DNA of 64,000 nt from Pelomonas caseinilytica (GCF_021353235.1 NZ_JAJTWT010000007.1:239305-303304); one strand, 5' to 3'; shown: positions 1 to 8,427, counted from the stretch's first letter. Numbers and translations: made by a program. The notes: generated from the letters alone by a model not told the origin.

Positions 1-1851
1 ATGGACTCCATCTTCAACCGCGGTGACGGCTGCCCCAACGCCTCCTGGAACGGCACCTTCATCTCGTTCTGCCCGGGCACAACGACCGACGACGTGACGG
101 CGCACGAGTGGGGCCACGCCTACACCGAGTACACGCACGCCCTGGTCTACCACTGGCAGCCCGGCGCCCTGAACGAGGCCTATTCCGACATCTGGGGCGA
201 GACCGTCGACCGCATCAACGGCCGCGGCGGCGACACGCCCGACACGGCCCGCAGCAACGGCGCCTGCACCACCTTCACGGCCCTGCCGCCGCGGGTGACG
301 ATCTCGGCGCCCGCCAACCTCGCGGGCGTCAAGGATGCCGGCGGGGCGAGCTGGGGCCCGCAGTCCTTCTCCGTCCCCGGCACGCTGGCGGGCGTGCAGG
401 TCGGCTCGACGAGCGCCGCCTGCGCCGCACTGCCTGCCGACTCGCTGGCCGGCAAGATCGCCTTCATCGACCGCGGCAGCTGCGCCTTCAGCATCAAGGT
501 GCAGAACGCCCAGAATGCCGGTGCCATCGGCGTGGTCATCGGCAACAACCAGGGCGGCACCGCAGTGATCAACATGTCGGGCAGCGGCCCGACGATCCCG
601 TCGCTGTCGGTGAGCCAGAACGACGGCACGGCCATCAAGGCCGCGCTGACCGCCAACACGCCCGTCACGCTGACCCTGTCCCGCGGCGGCACCGGCACGG
701 ACAGCTCCGTGCGCTGGCTGATGGGCGAGGACTCCACCGCCTTCAACGGCGCCCTGCGCGACATGTACACGCCCACCTGCTACGGCAACCCCGGCAAGGT
801 GTCGGACAAGCAGTACACCTGCGGACCCGACACCCGCGCCGCGGACTGGGGCGGCGTGCACAACAACTCCGGCGTGCCCAACCACGGCTATGCGCTGCTG
901 GTCGACGGCGGCAGCTACAACGGCCAGATCATCACCGGCATCGGCCTGACCAAGGCGGCGCACATCTACTACCGTGCGCAGACGATCTACCAGGGCCCCT
1001 TCAGCGGTTTCCCCGAGCATGCGGATGCGCTGGAGCAATCCTGCCGCGACCTGACCGGCATGAACCTGAACGACCTCAAGACCGGTGCCATCTCCGGCGA
1101 GGTGATCACGTCCAGCGATTGCGCCCAGGTCGCCAAGATGGCCCTGGCCGTCGAGCTGCGCACACCGCCGAGCCAGTGCAACTTCACCCCCCTGCTGGCC
1201 AAGAACCCGCCGGCCCTGTGCCCCAGCGGCACCGTGGCCTCCATCGCCGCCGACAACTTCGACGGCGGCCGTCGCGGTGGCCTGAAGTGGGTCATGACCC
1301 ATGCCGGCACGCCGGACTTCACGGCACGTGACTGGGGCGTGGTCACCGGGCTGCCGGGCCAGCGCTCGGGCTATGCCATGTTCGCCAAGGACATCCAGGG
1401 CGGCACCTGCGCCCCGGGCGGCGACGAGTCGGGCCTGCAGCGCCTGGAGTCTCCGGAGATCACCATCCCGGCCGACGCCAGCTCGCCGCGCCTGACCTTC
1501 GACCACTGGGTGGCCACGGAAGCCGGCTGGGATGGCGGCAACCTGAAGATCAGCGTCAACGGTGGCGCCTGGCAGCTCGTGAAGGCGGCGGACTTCGTCT
1601 ACAACCCGTACAACACGACGATGGCCACGGCGGCCGCGGGCAACACCAGCCCGCTGGCCGGCGAACCCGGCTTCTCCGGCAGCGATGCCGGCGGCGTCAG
1701 CGGGTCGTGGGGCCGTTCGATCGTGAACCTGGCGCCCTATGCCAAGGCCAACGACAAGGTCAAGCTGCGCTTCGAGCTGGGCAACGACGGCTGCGGCGGC
1801 ACCTTCGGCTGGTACCTGGACGACTTCATGGTCTACCGCTGCACGCCCTGA
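1..1851 (+). CDS. Secreted M4-type (thermolysin/fungalysin-like) metallopeptidase with PA domain, 5' end cut by window
   Basis: Zinc endopeptidase expected outside the cell. The frame is open at the window edge; the ATG at base 1 is probably an internal Met, so signal peptide and propeptide are missing. The zinc-binding HEWGH motif is at residues 35-39 and the third ligand in NEAYSD (E59). A protease-associated (PA) domain (about residues 90-225, with a GKIAFIDRGSCAF stretch) is inserted between the active-site helix and the C-terminal M4 half, which resumes near 240 and holds the NHGY histidine. From about 415 to the end is a beta-sandwich, adhesion-type domain ending in GWYLDDFMVYRC. Many cysteines fit an exported protein. 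A strong terminator follows. Family assignment is firm; substrate unknown. Confidence 0.85.
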   Translation: MDSIFNRGDGCPNASWNGTFISFCPGTTTDDVTAHEWGHAYTEYTHALVYHWQPGALNEAYSDIWGETVDRINGRGGDTPDTARSNGACTTFTALPPRVTISAPANLAGVKDAGGASWGPQSFSVPGTLAGVQVGSTSAACAALPADSLAGKIAFIDRGSCAFSIKVQNAQNAGAIGVVIGNNQGGTAVINMSGSGPTIPSLSVSQNDGTAIKAALTANTPVTLTLSRGGTGTDSSVRWLMGEDSTAFNGALRDMYTPTCYGNPGKVSDKQYTCGPDTRAADWGGVHNNSGVPNHGYALLVDGGSYNGQIITGIGLTKAAHIYYRAQTIYQGPFSGFPEHADALEQSCRDLTGMNLNDLKTGAISGEVITSSDCAQVAKMALAVELRTPPSQCNFTPLLAKNPPALCPSGTVASIAADNFDGGRRGGLKWVMTHAGTPDFTARDWGVVTGLPGQRSGYAMFAKDIQGGTCAPGGDESGLQRLESPEITIPADASSPRLTFDHWVATEAGWDGGNLKISVNGGAWQLVKAADFVYNPYNTTMATAAAGNTSPLAGEPGFSGSDAGGVSGSWGRSIVNLAPYAKANDKVKLRFELGNDGCGGTFGWYLDDFMVYRCTP

Positions 1852-1889
1852 TGGCGTGACCGGCACGGGCCCCATCGGGCCCGCCAGCG

Positions 1890-1919
1890 AAAAGGGGCGC
1901 TCGACGGGCGCCCCTTTTT
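1890..1919. terminator. Rho-independent terminator, probably bidirectional
   Basis: An 11-bp perfect stem (AAAAGGGGCGC at 1890-1900 pairing with GCGCCCCTTTT at 1908-1918) with a 7-nt loop, a run of T on the plus strand and a run of A on the other side. It lies between two convergent genes (stops at 1851 and 1932) and can serve both. Confidence 0.9.
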
Positions 1920-1931
1920 CATGGGTACCAC

Positions 1932-3326
1932 TCAGGGCGACTGCGCCAGGGTGCAGGTCGCGGCGGCGTCAACCGGGCAAGGCCCTTGCCAGCGGATGCG
2001 CGTGGCGGCGGCCGGCGGCAGGGGCGCGCGGCCGTCCAGCGCCTGGCCGCGCACGCCGCTGAAGGTCGCCAGCGTCGTCCACGTCGAGCCCTGCAGGTAC
2101 TGCAGGCTGTAGACGGCGCCCGGCCGCAGGCTGCGCGTCCTGATCTGGTATTCGCCCGCGACGATGGCGAAGCTGGGCGTGTCGCGGAAGGGCTGGGCCA
2201 GCGGCTCGCCGACGAAGAGGCCCTGCCCGGGCCACTGCACGGCCTTCCAGTAGGCCTCGATGGCGGTCGCGCCGCGCCAGTACTGGTCAACGAGGACCGA
2301 GGCGCGCGAGAACTTCTGCGGGTAGTTGCAGGGCTCCTCGACGGTGCCGTAGGTTGCGGTCACGCCCGCGTCCAGCCAGGCGGTCACCGGCATCTGCCCC
2401 GCCGCGCCGGGCAGCAGGCCGCCCGTGGAGGTCAGGCTGTCGGCGAGGGCGCCCGGGCGGAACTGCAGCGTCGACAGCTTGGGCACGCTAGCCAGGCCGG
2501 TCAGGTAGAAGAGCACGTTGCCCTTGCCGGACAGCGCATCGGCCGTGGCCGGGCCGGCGCTGTTGTCCACGTAGTTCAGCGCCAGGGCGCCGCTCCAGGC
2601 GGCCGGCAGGGGCGAGAAGTCGGTCCAGCGCACGCTGCGGTCCGTGTCCGTCGTGCGCACCAGCCAGCCGTCGCCGGCCGGGCGCGTGGCGTCGGCCGCC
2701 ACGCCGCGGTCGATGAGGGCTTGCGCGGCGGCCAGCGTGCGCGTGCCCAGCAGCATGGACGGCCGCAGCTGCAGCTCGGACTGTGGCCGGCGCGACTCGC
2801 TGTCGTACAGCGGCGAAGCGGCCGTCAACGCGCAACCGTTGGCCGGCGTCGGGTTGCAGTAGCGGCTGTCGAAGCCCAGGGCCATGGCGCTGGTGATGCC
2901 CATGCTGCAGGCCCCGACGACACGGCTGGGCGCCGCCCAGGCCAGCAGCGTGGCCTGGACGCCCGCCGGGAGCCTGGCGTCGAGATCGGCCTTGAGGGTC
3001 GCGAAATCGGCGGCGCTCAGCGTGTCGCTCGCCGTGTTGACCTTGACGCGGATGAGATTGGCGGCCGGTACGCCGCGCGCCGCCACGTAGGCGGCACCCA
3101 TGGCCTCGGAGAGCGCATCCCCCTCCGCGACGATGACGGCGAGATCGGACGGACCCAAACCGTTGGTCGGAAGCGACAGTGTCAGGCTTTGCCCGCTGCC
3201 GCCACCGTCGGTGGAGCCGGTGGCTGACCCACCGCCCGCCGCCGAGCCGGCGCCCCCGCCACCACCGCCGCAGCCGCTCAGCAAGGCCAGGACACAGAGT
3301 GAAAACCGGGGCATGGACGGGCGCAT
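1932..3326 (-). CDS. TIGR03790-family lipoprotein, function unknown
   Basis: 464 aa. The frame is open far upstream, but the ATG at 3326 is chosen because it starts a clear lipoprotein signal (MRPSMPRFSLCVLALLSGC, lipobox Cys19) followed by a Gly/Ser-rich linker to about residue 50. The rest resembles the TIGR03790 family: a segment on coming to and handling discrete records (DLAVIVAEGDALSEAMGAAYVAARGVPAANLIRV), conserved Cys-rich loops, a VEEPCNYPQKF stretch and a late WPGQGLFVGEPLAQPF motif. No catalytic function is established for the family. It is a single gene, convergent with the upstream peptidase across a shared terminator. The lipoprotein call is strong; the family call rests on recognition. 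Confidence 0.75.
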   Translation of the reverse strand: MRPSMPRFSLCVLALLSGCGGGGGGAGSAAGGGSATGSTDGGGSGQSLTLSLPTNGLGPSDLAVIVAEGDALSEAMGAAYVAARGVPAANLIRVKVNTASDTLSAADFATLKADLDARLPAGVQATLLAWAAPSRVVGACSMGITSAMALGFDSRYCNPTPANGCALTAASPLYDSESRRPQSELQLRPSMLLGTRTLAAAQALIDRGVAADATRPAGDGWLVRTTDTDRSVRWTDFSPLPAAWSGALALNYVDNSAGPATADALSGKGNVLFYLTGLASVPKLSTLQFRPGALADSLTSTGGLLPGAAGQMPVTAWLDAGVTATYGTVEEPCNYPQKFSRASVLVDQYWRGATAIEAYWKAVQWPGQGLFVGEPLAQPFRDTPSFAIVAGEYQIRTRSLRPGAVYSLQYLQGSTWTTLATFSGVRGQALDGRAPLPPAAATRIRWQGPCPVDAAATCTLAQSP

Positions 3327-3393
3327 TCCACGATTCTCCCCTGCCGGCCGGCGGCTCTGATCGGCACGCTTTTGGTGCTGTCGGGCACCTTTC

Positions 3394-3588
3394 GCAACCA
3401 GCGAACCCGGGCATACCCCAGTTTCATGCACCGTGGAGGGGCAATACATTCCCTTCACTCGACGCGGTTCCGGGCTCCTGCCCAGGGCCGCCGGGCGGGT
3501 TGTGAGGAGACAAGACAAGCTGGTTGCTTCGTAACCCCGAAGACAATCCCACCGGCCACCAAGGCACCCCTTGGTGGCCGTTTTATTT
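3394..3588 (+). ncRNA. Candidate small structured RNA ending at an orphan terminator
   Basis: No protein-coding gene on the plus strand leads into the strong terminator at 3554-3588. Upstream, GCAACCAGC (3394-3402) is perfectly complementary to GCTGGTTGC (3519-3527), enclosing about 115 nt with further local pairing (GGGC-tcct-GCCC). A long closing stem, a structured interior and an intrinsic terminator are what a small RNA would show. I could not match it to a named family such as 6S, and no convincing promoter was found. Treat as a candidate only. Confidence 0.35.
3554..3588 (+). terminator. Strong Rho-independent terminator without an obvious upstream gene
   Basis: Perfect 11-bp stem GGCCACCAAGG (3554-3564) with CCTTGGTGGCC (3569-3579), 4-nt loop, followed by GTTTTATTT. 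Orientation is plus. The only plus-strand transcript that could use it would be non-coding. Confidence 0.88.
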
Positions 3589-3902
3589 GGCTCTTCGAGC
3601 CGGGGTGCCGCCAACGCCCTGCGCTCTCTTGAGGAGTTGCGGTGCTCGCCCAGTCCCCAGCATCGCGGTGGCAGCGGAAGAGCCGCCTGCGCTGACCGTG
3701 TGCAGCCACTCGGGCGGCTGCGCGGCATCGGCATCGGCATCGGCCAGCCCTGGCCGGCCCACCTGATCCCCTTGCGAGCCCCTCGCCGTGGCAGGCGCCG
3801 GCCGTCCGCGTCCGCGGCCTGACGCATAAAGAATCCACGAAAGGAAGAACTGATCAGCGACGTTCGAAATTGATGAATAGTGCTCACTTCAAGATCGTTC
3901 AT
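3589..3902. other. Intergenic region without a recognisable gene
   Basis: Between the orphan terminator and the operator at 3903. It holds a short GCATCG tandem repeat (three units near 3727-3745). Toward its end it becomes AT-rich, as expected for the promoter of the downstream lipoprotein gene. No reading frame with a plausible ribosome site or protein-like composition was found on either strand. Confidence 0.6.
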
Positions 3903-3924
3903 ATTTGAACATATATGTTCAAAT
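3897..3924. promoter_or_regulatory. Palindromic operator in promoter of the 3954-5658 operon
   Basis: A 22-bp perfect palindrome at 3903-3924 has the core TTGAACATATATGTTCAA. A further GTTC half site at 3897-3900 makes an alternating GTTC-N6-GAAC-N6-GTTC array. It ends 29 bp before the start codon at 3954 and overlaps an AT-rich stretch suited to a -10 box, so a bound repressor would block transcription. A related site (15 of 22 positions) lies in front of the tetR gene at 6396-6413, making that regulator the best candidate binder. Confidence 0.65.
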
Positions 3925-3953
3925 TTGCACCTTCTTTACTCAGGAGCGTCGTC

Positions 3954-4985
3954 ATGCACCGTCTCTCGCCTTTCTGTGCCACCCTGCCGCGCCAAAGTGT
4001 TGCACCCCTGTTGCTGGCCCTGCTGTCCGCCTGTGGCGGCGGAGGATCGTCTTCGGAGGGCACGGCAACGTCGCAAAGCAGTTCCAGCGCTACGCAGCGG
4101 ACGACGATGTCTGCGACCTCCGCGTCGTCCACGTCCTCCACGACGCTGCTCAGCGGCCACGCCACGGCTTCGGCCGTCGATTCGGTCTACAACGCGGTCG
4201 CAGGTGCCCAAGGGGGGGCGCATGCCTACGCGGCAACGGCGGGCCATCGCTCCGCACTGGCGGCCTCAGACTCAACGAGCTTCACGTTGAACTGTGACCA
4301 GGGCGGTACCGCGACCATCACCATCTCCGGCGGTACGCTGGACACCCGCCTGAACGGACAACTGGACGCTGGAGAGCGTTATCAAGCCGTCTTCTCGGCA
4401 TGCAAGGTCCAGGGAGGTGCAGTCCAGCTCGACGGCACAGTCGCGATGGACGTGCAGTCGGCCGATACGACCGGCACAGCGGTGCAGATGAGCTTTACGT
4501 CGCTCAAGGCCACGACCGGGGGCAACTCCACGACGCTGGACGGTGACGCCCGGCTGCAGGGGACAAAGACGACCTCCAACGGCAGCACGACCACCACGGC
4601 AGAGATCAAGGCCACCAAGTTGACGCTGGTCACGGCTTGGAACAGTCGAGCGGCGACCCTCGTGCTGAGCGATGCCGACCTGTCCTGGTCGACCACCTGG
4701 AGCGGCAGCGTGCCGACGACCTCGTCCCTGTCCGGGCGGTACACCGTTAGCGGGACGGTGAACGACGTCACACTGAGCGATACCGTGGCGATCAGCGGCG
4801 GGGTGGAATTCAATAGCGACGGCACGCCCTCCTCGGGGAGTTGGACCTCCAAGGATTCCAAGGCGACGGTGAAGACGTCGGTTTCCAGCAACCAGGTCAC
4901 CATCGATGTGGACGACGGCAACGACGGCACGACGGACCACTCCTGGACGTTGACTCTCCCGCAATGGGGATCCTCCGCAGGCTGA
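3954..4985 (+). CDS. Ser/Thr-rich exported lipoprotein of unknown function
   Basis: 343 aa. The ATG at 3954 is preferred over an in-frame ATG at 3915, which lies inside the palindromic operator; 3954 has an AGGAG ribosome site about 10 nt upstream and begins a lipoprotein signal with lipobox LLSAC. After a Gly/Ser/Thr low-complexity linker the mature part is rich in Thr, Ser and Gly (repeated TT, DGT, SGT motifs) and looks like a beta-rich surface protein. A single pair-like cysteine pattern (NCDQGG and FSACKVQGG) may form a disulfide. No known domain is recognised. The next gene starts 16 nt after its stop, so the two are likely co-transcribed. Confidence 0.75.
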   Translation: MHRLSPFCATLPRQSVAPLLLALLSACGGGGSSSEGTATSQSSSSATQRTTMSATSASSTSSTTLLSGHATASAVDSVYNAVAGAQGGAHAYAATAGHRSALAASDSTSFTLNCDQGGTATITISGGTLDTRLNGQLDAGERYQAVFSACKVQGGAVQLDGTVAMDVQSADTTGTAVQMSFTSLKATTGGNSTTLDGDARLQGTKTTSNGSTTTTAEIKATKLTLVTAWNSRAATLVLSDADLSWSTTWSGSVPTTSSLSGRYTVSGTVNDVTLSDTVAISGGVEFNSDGTPSSGSWTSKDSKATVKTSVSSNQVTIDVDDGNDGTTDHSWTLTLPQWGSSAG

Positions 4986-5001
4986 GCATCAAGGGGTCGA
5001 C

Positions 5002-5658
5002 ATGTCTCGAACTTCATCCAGCCACCTGCGCAATCTCCTGGCGATGCTGGCCCTGACCCTGCTGGGCTCCGCTCAGGCGGGGGAGCTTTACGCCGGCATC
5101 GGTCTTCCCGGCGTCATGCTTGGCTACGCGCAGGCCGTGTCCGACGACATTGCGCTGCGGGCCGATGTCTCGGCATTGGCCGTCGACCGCAGCGGCCAGC
5201 GCGGTGGCGTCGACTACACGGGCACCGCCAAGCTCGTGCGGGCGGGCCTATACGCCGAATGGTTTCCTGTCGCCGAATGGAGCTTTCGACTAAGCGGCGG
5301 CGTGACCTTCAATCGCATGCGTCTGGACCTCAGCGGCCTCGGTAATGGATCGCTGGTCACCGTCGGCCGGAACCTCTACCTGCTGACTCCCGCGGACCGC
5401 TTTGAGATCAAGGCCCGGTTCCCCTGCGTCACCCCCTACCTCGGGATCGGCTGGGGACATAGGCCGGCCGGGCCCGGTTGGGGACTCCTCGTGGACCTCG
5501 GTGCCTCGATAGGAAGGGCCAGGGTCACCGGCCAAGCCAGGGGGCCGGCACTGTCCTCACCGCTCGGGCAGCAGGATTTCGAGAACGAACTGGACGGCTG
5601 GCGTCGGCACGCGCGTCTCGTACCGCAGGCGAGCGTCGGTGCCAGCTATCTGTTCTGA
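5002..5658 (+). CDS. Small outer-membrane beta-barrel protein (OmpW/YfaZ-like size), unknown function
   Basis: 218 aa with an N-terminal signal peptide (about residues 1-26, ending SAQA). The mature part alternates hydrophobic and polar residues (ELYAGIGLPGVMLGYAQAVSD, LVRAGLYAEWFPVAEWSFRLSGG, VTPYLGIGWGH) and ends in the aromatic barrel signature SYLF, which fits an eight-strand outer-membrane barrel. An AAGGGG ribosome site precedes the ATG. It sits 16 nt behind the lipoprotein gene, and the pair could form a surface complex. The barrel call is from pattern only; no specific family is claimed. Confidence 0.7.
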   Translation: MSRTSSSHLRNLLAMLALTLLGSAQAGELYAGIGLPGVMLGYAQAVSDDIALRADVSALAVDRSGQRGGVDYTGTAKLVRAGLYAEWFPVAEWSFRLSGGVTFNRMRLDLSGLGNGSLVTVGRNLYLLTPADRFEIKARFPCVTPYLGIGWGHRPAGPGWGLLVDLGASIGRARVTGQARGPALSSPLGQQDFENELDGWRRHARLVPQASVGASYLF

Positions 5659-5704
5659 ACCGTCCATCGCCCTGCCTTCCAAGGCCAGCCCGGCTGGCAC
5701 GGCA

Positions 5705-5729
5705 GGCGCTCCCGGTATCTCGGAGCGCC
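5705..5729. terminator. Hairpin between convergent genes
   Basis: GGCGCTCC (5705-5712) pairs perfectly with GGAGCGCC (5722-5729) around a 9-nt loop. There is no T run, so intrinsic termination is uncertain, but the position between the stops at 5658 and 5748 fits. Confidence 0.4.
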
Positions 5730-5747
5730 GGGGAGGTCAGGGCGGCG

Positions 5748-6365
5748 TCAGAAGGCGTTGATGGCGCTGGGAAACTCCGCCGTGGCGAGGGCCCGCGCCT
5801 CCTCCCGCGGCACTCCCAATGCCGCCAGCACCAATTCCGCGGCATCGGTGCCGGCATCACGCCAGGTCCGGTGGCCCTCCAGCACCAAGACGATCGATCC
5901 GATCACCGTGCCGGCCGCCATCGCCGCGACAGCGCTGAGCTGTTCCTGTCGAACGGCATATCGCCCTACGTCCATCCCCTTCTTCACATCCGCCAGCGGG
6001 GGGCCGTTCCACATGGCCTGCAGCGCCGCGTTCGAGAAGGAGAAGCGAGCGATGAAGCGGCCCCAATGGGGGTCGATGTGCGCATGCCGTATCCACAGCC
6101 GGATGCCGGAAGCCAGCCGGGCTGCGGGATCCTCAAGCGCGGCAAGCGCGAAGAATTCCTGCACGCGCTGGTCCATTTCAAACGCGAGCTCCACAGCTAC
6201 ACGTTCAAACAAGGCCTCCGGCTCCTTGAGGTTGTTGTAGATCGTGCCGCGGGCCACGCCGGCCGCTTCGGCCAGCTCGCTGACATTAAGCTGCATCACG
6301 CCGCGCTCGGCGAACAGTTGCAGCGCGGCGCGGTGGATACGCTGCTGGGCGGATGTGGCAGACAT
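5748..6365 (-). CDS. TetR/AcrR-family transcriptional regulator
   Basis: 205 aa. The ATG at 6365 is chosen because an excellent AGGAGGT site lies just upstream; the open frame extending further is not needed. The N-terminal helix-turn-helix (about residues 8-55, QRIHRAALQLFAERGVMQLNVSELAEAAGVARGTIYNNLK) is typical TetR; the rest is an all-helical ligand domain. An operator-like sequence lies 31-48 bp upstream of its start, matching the palindrome in front of the lipoprotein/barrel operon, so autoregulation and control of that operon are likely. It is divergent from the TauE-type permease and may control it too. Ligand unknown. Confidence 0.88.
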   Translation of the reverse strand: MSATSAQQRIHRAALQLFAERGVMQLNVSELAEAAGVARGTIYNNLKEPEALFERVAVELAFEMDQRVQEFFALAALEDPAARLASGIRLWIRHAHIDPHWGRFIARFSFSNAALQAMWNGPPLADVKKGMDVGRYAVRQEQLSAVAAMAAGTVIGSIVLVLEGHRTWRDAGTDAAELVLAALGVPREEARALATAEFPSAINAF

Positions 6366-6395
6366 CGCGGACCTCCTGTATCGTGGCCTGAGGGA

Positions 6396-6429
6396 TTGAA
6401 CATCCATGTGCAGAATTGCCCGAATTCTG
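6396..6429. promoter_or_regulatory. Probable TetR autoregulatory operator plus second inverted repeat
   Basis: TTGAACAT-cc-ATGTGCAG (6396-6413) keeps all eight bases of the left arm and six of eight of the right arm of the palindrome at 3905-3922. Overlapping it is CAGAATT-gcccg-AATTCTG (6411-6429), a 7-bp inverted repeat. Both sit in the promoter region of the tetR gene. Confidence 0.55.
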
Positions 6430-6651
6430 CCCTGCTTGCCAAGTGACCCCGTCCTGCCAGCGCGCACCTGGCGTTGGCAATCGGCGCTTGAGCCCATCGC
6501 GAACGAATGAAAAACCTCTCTCTTGTGCCCCCCTCCCGTCGGAACGGCGCACACCGCATCTCGCCACCGGCAGCTCGCTGGATGAGCCGGCTTGCAAGCG
6601 GACCGACGGAGGCAGAGCCGCCGCGTCGCTCGCGCTGATAGAACCCGGGAC

Positions 6652-7413
6652 ATGCTCGAACTCTTCACCGTCGCTGCCGCCTCCCTGCTCGCCGGCTTCA
6701 TCGACGCCGTCGCCGGTGGCGGCGGCCTCATCCTCGTACCCGCCTTGTTCAGCACCTATCCGAACGCCGTGCCAGCCACGCTGCTGGGCACGAACAAGGG
6801 CGCATCGGTCTGGGGGACCGGCTGGGCGACGCTGCAATACGTCAAGCGCGTGGACCTGCCCTGGCGGCGGCTGATGCCGGCCGCCGTGCTGGCCGGCCTG
6901 GGCAGCTTCGCCGGCGCCTGGGCGCTGACCCTCGTCAGCCCGGACGGCCTGCGCAAGGCCCTGCCCCTGGTGCTGCTGGCCGTGCTCGTCTACACGCTGG
7001 CGCGCAAGGATCTCGGACGCGAGCACCGGCCCCGCTTCACGGGCCGGGCCGAGGCCGCCGCGGCTGCCGGCATCGCGCTGGCGGTGGGTTTCTACGACGG
7101 CTTCTTCGGCCCGGGCACGGGCAGCTTCTTCGTCTTCCTGTTCGTGCGGCTGCTGGGTTACGACTTCCTGCACGCTTCGGCCACGGCCAAGCTCATGAAC
7201 CTGCTGACCAACGCGTTCGCCATCGCGCTGTTCGTCAGCAAGGGGCACATCTGGTGGCATGTCGCGGCGGTCATGGCGGTGACCAATGTCGCCGGCAGCC
7301 TGCTCGGCACCCGCCTTGCCCTCAAGCACGGCGCGGGCTTCGTGCGGGGCGTCTTCGTGATCGTCGTTGGCGCCCTCATCCTCAAAACAGCCTGGGACGC
7401 CTTCTCCCGCTGA
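6652..7413 (+). CDS. TauE/SafE-family inner-membrane permease
   Basis: 253 aa of mostly hydrophobic sequence with about eight membrane segments in two homologous halves. Each half begins with a glycine-rich, helix-breaking motif typical of the family: AGFIDAVAGGGGLILVPAL and VGFYDGFFGPGTGSFF. The family (formerly DUF81) exports or imports sulfite, sulfoacetate and other small organosulfur anions; the substrate here cannot be read from sequence. The ATG at 6652 is the first that yields the family N-terminus. It is divergent from tetR and followed 41 nt later by the HDOD gene, so the latter may be co-transcribed. Confidence 0.85.
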   Translation: MLELFTVAAASLLAGFIDAVAGGGGLILVPALFSTYPNAVPATLLGTNKGASVWGTGWATLQYVKRVDLPWRRLMPAAVLAGLGSFAGAWALTLVSPDGLRKALPLVLLAVLVYTLARKDLGREHRPRFTGRAEAAAAAGIALAVGFYDGFFGPGTGSFFVFLFVRLLGYDFLHASATAKLMNLLTNAFAIALFVSKGHIWWHVAAVMAVTNVAGSLLGTRLALKHGAGFVRGVFVIVVGALILKTAWDAFSR

Positions 7414-7454
7414 TCTACGATCAGGACATTCCACGCAAAGCGCCGTCACTCACC

Positions 7455-8273
7455 ATGCCCGTCGATCCTCAACTGCGCAATCTGGACATCGAGATCCCGA
7501 CCCAGCCGGAGGTCCTGGTCAAGCTCTCGCTGCTGATGGCAGCCGAGGACATCGACCTGCAGGCCATGTCCGCCCTGGTCGAGACCGACATGGCCCTGGC
7601 CGCCGCCGTGATGAAGGCCGTCAACTCCTCCCTCTACGGCCTGCGCGGGCGGGTGCAGACGGTGCACCAGGCCCTCACCTACCTCGGCATGCGCGAGGTC
7701 GCGGCCATCACCTTCGAGATGGGCCTGCGCGCCGCCTTCCCGGCCGCGGCGGAGCTGGAGTCCGTGTGGTCGCGCGCCTCGCAGCGCGGCCTGCTGATGG
7801 GCCGCATGGGCCAGATGCTGGGCGTGGACCCGTGGGCGGCGCATTCGGCCGGGCTGTTCGAGGAATGCGGCAAGGCGGTGCTGTACCGCCACGCGCCGAC
7901 GCACTATCCCGCCATGCTGCGCGCCGCCACGCGCGATGCCGACCTGGTGGAGCTCGAGAAGACGGCCTTTGGCGTCAGCCACGACGCCCTGGGCGCCGCC
8001 CTGTGCGAGAGCTGGGGCCTGGCGCCGGCGGCGGTGGCGAGCGTGCGCTACCACGTCGAGATCCAGTCCACGCTGACCATGCCCGAGAGCCTGGCCCGCC
8101 GCAGCGTCGCCGCCATCTCGGCGGTGGCCTGGGCCCTGCTCAACCACCCCGACCAGCTCGACGACGTGGCCAGCCAGATCGCGCCCCAGGCCCAACTGGA
8201 CGAGACCCTGGTGCTGCGCGCCGCGCGCCGCGTCAACGAGCAGTTGCTCGCCGCCCAGGAACACGGCCGCTGA
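7455..8273 (+). CDS. HDOD-domain signalling protein
   Basis: 272 aa, essentially one HDOD domain (about residues 12-210). Family hallmarks are PTQPEVLVKLSLLMAAEDIDL near the start, LAAAVMKAVNSSLYG, and VQTVHQALTYLGMREVAAI. HDOD proteins are degenerate HD-GYP relatives without the metal-binding HD pair and act as regulatory output or adaptor domains, often near cyclic-di-GMP enzymes. Two GGDEF genes lie just downstream on the other strand. No extra output domain is present. The upstream gene ends 41 nt earlier. A dispersed repeat copy fills the space after the stop. Confidence 0.82.
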   Translation: MPVDPQLRNLDIEIPTQPEVLVKLSLLMAAEDIDLQAMSALVETDMALAAAVMKAVNSSLYGLRGRVQTVHQALTYLGMREVAAITFEMGLRAAFPAAAELESVWSRASQRGLLMGRMGQMLGVDPWAAHSAGLFEECGKAVLYRHAPTHYPAMLRAATRDADLVELEKTAFGVSHDALGAALCESWGLAPAAVASVRYHVEIQSTLTMPESLARRSVAAISAVAWALLNHPDQLDDVASQIAPQAQLDETLVLRAARRVNEQLLAAQEHGR

Positions 8274-8292
8274 TTCCGGGCTTTTGAAACTG

Positions 8293-8427
8293 CGGGGCGG
8301 CGCCGGGCCGCCCCAAGCCGGCCCGCAGGCGATGTGCTTGCGGCTCAATGCCGCAAGCATCGTCGTCCCCCCGGGGGACCGGTCAGGCTCGTGCGCGTTC
8401 AGCGCCGCGAGACTGGGCGAGGGGCCT
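8293..8427 (-). repeat. Dispersed structured intergenic repeat, copy 1 (minus orientation)
   Basis: On the minus strand it reads a CCCCTCGCCCAG start, GCTGAACGC, a GC-rich hairpin, then a 9-bp stem GCTTGCGGC/GCCGCAAGC (8336-8344 and 8350-8358), ACATCGC, and a GCGGGCCGGCTTGGGG end. The same order and spacing occur at 33650-33859 and 38514-38651. Its end abuts the stop of the GGDEF gene at 8427. Confidence 0.8.

Noticed and set aside
3915..3953. ATG at 3915 as start of the lipoprotein gene
   Set aside because: It lies inside the palindromic operator, has no ribosome site and would place 13 residues in front of a good lipoprotein signal.
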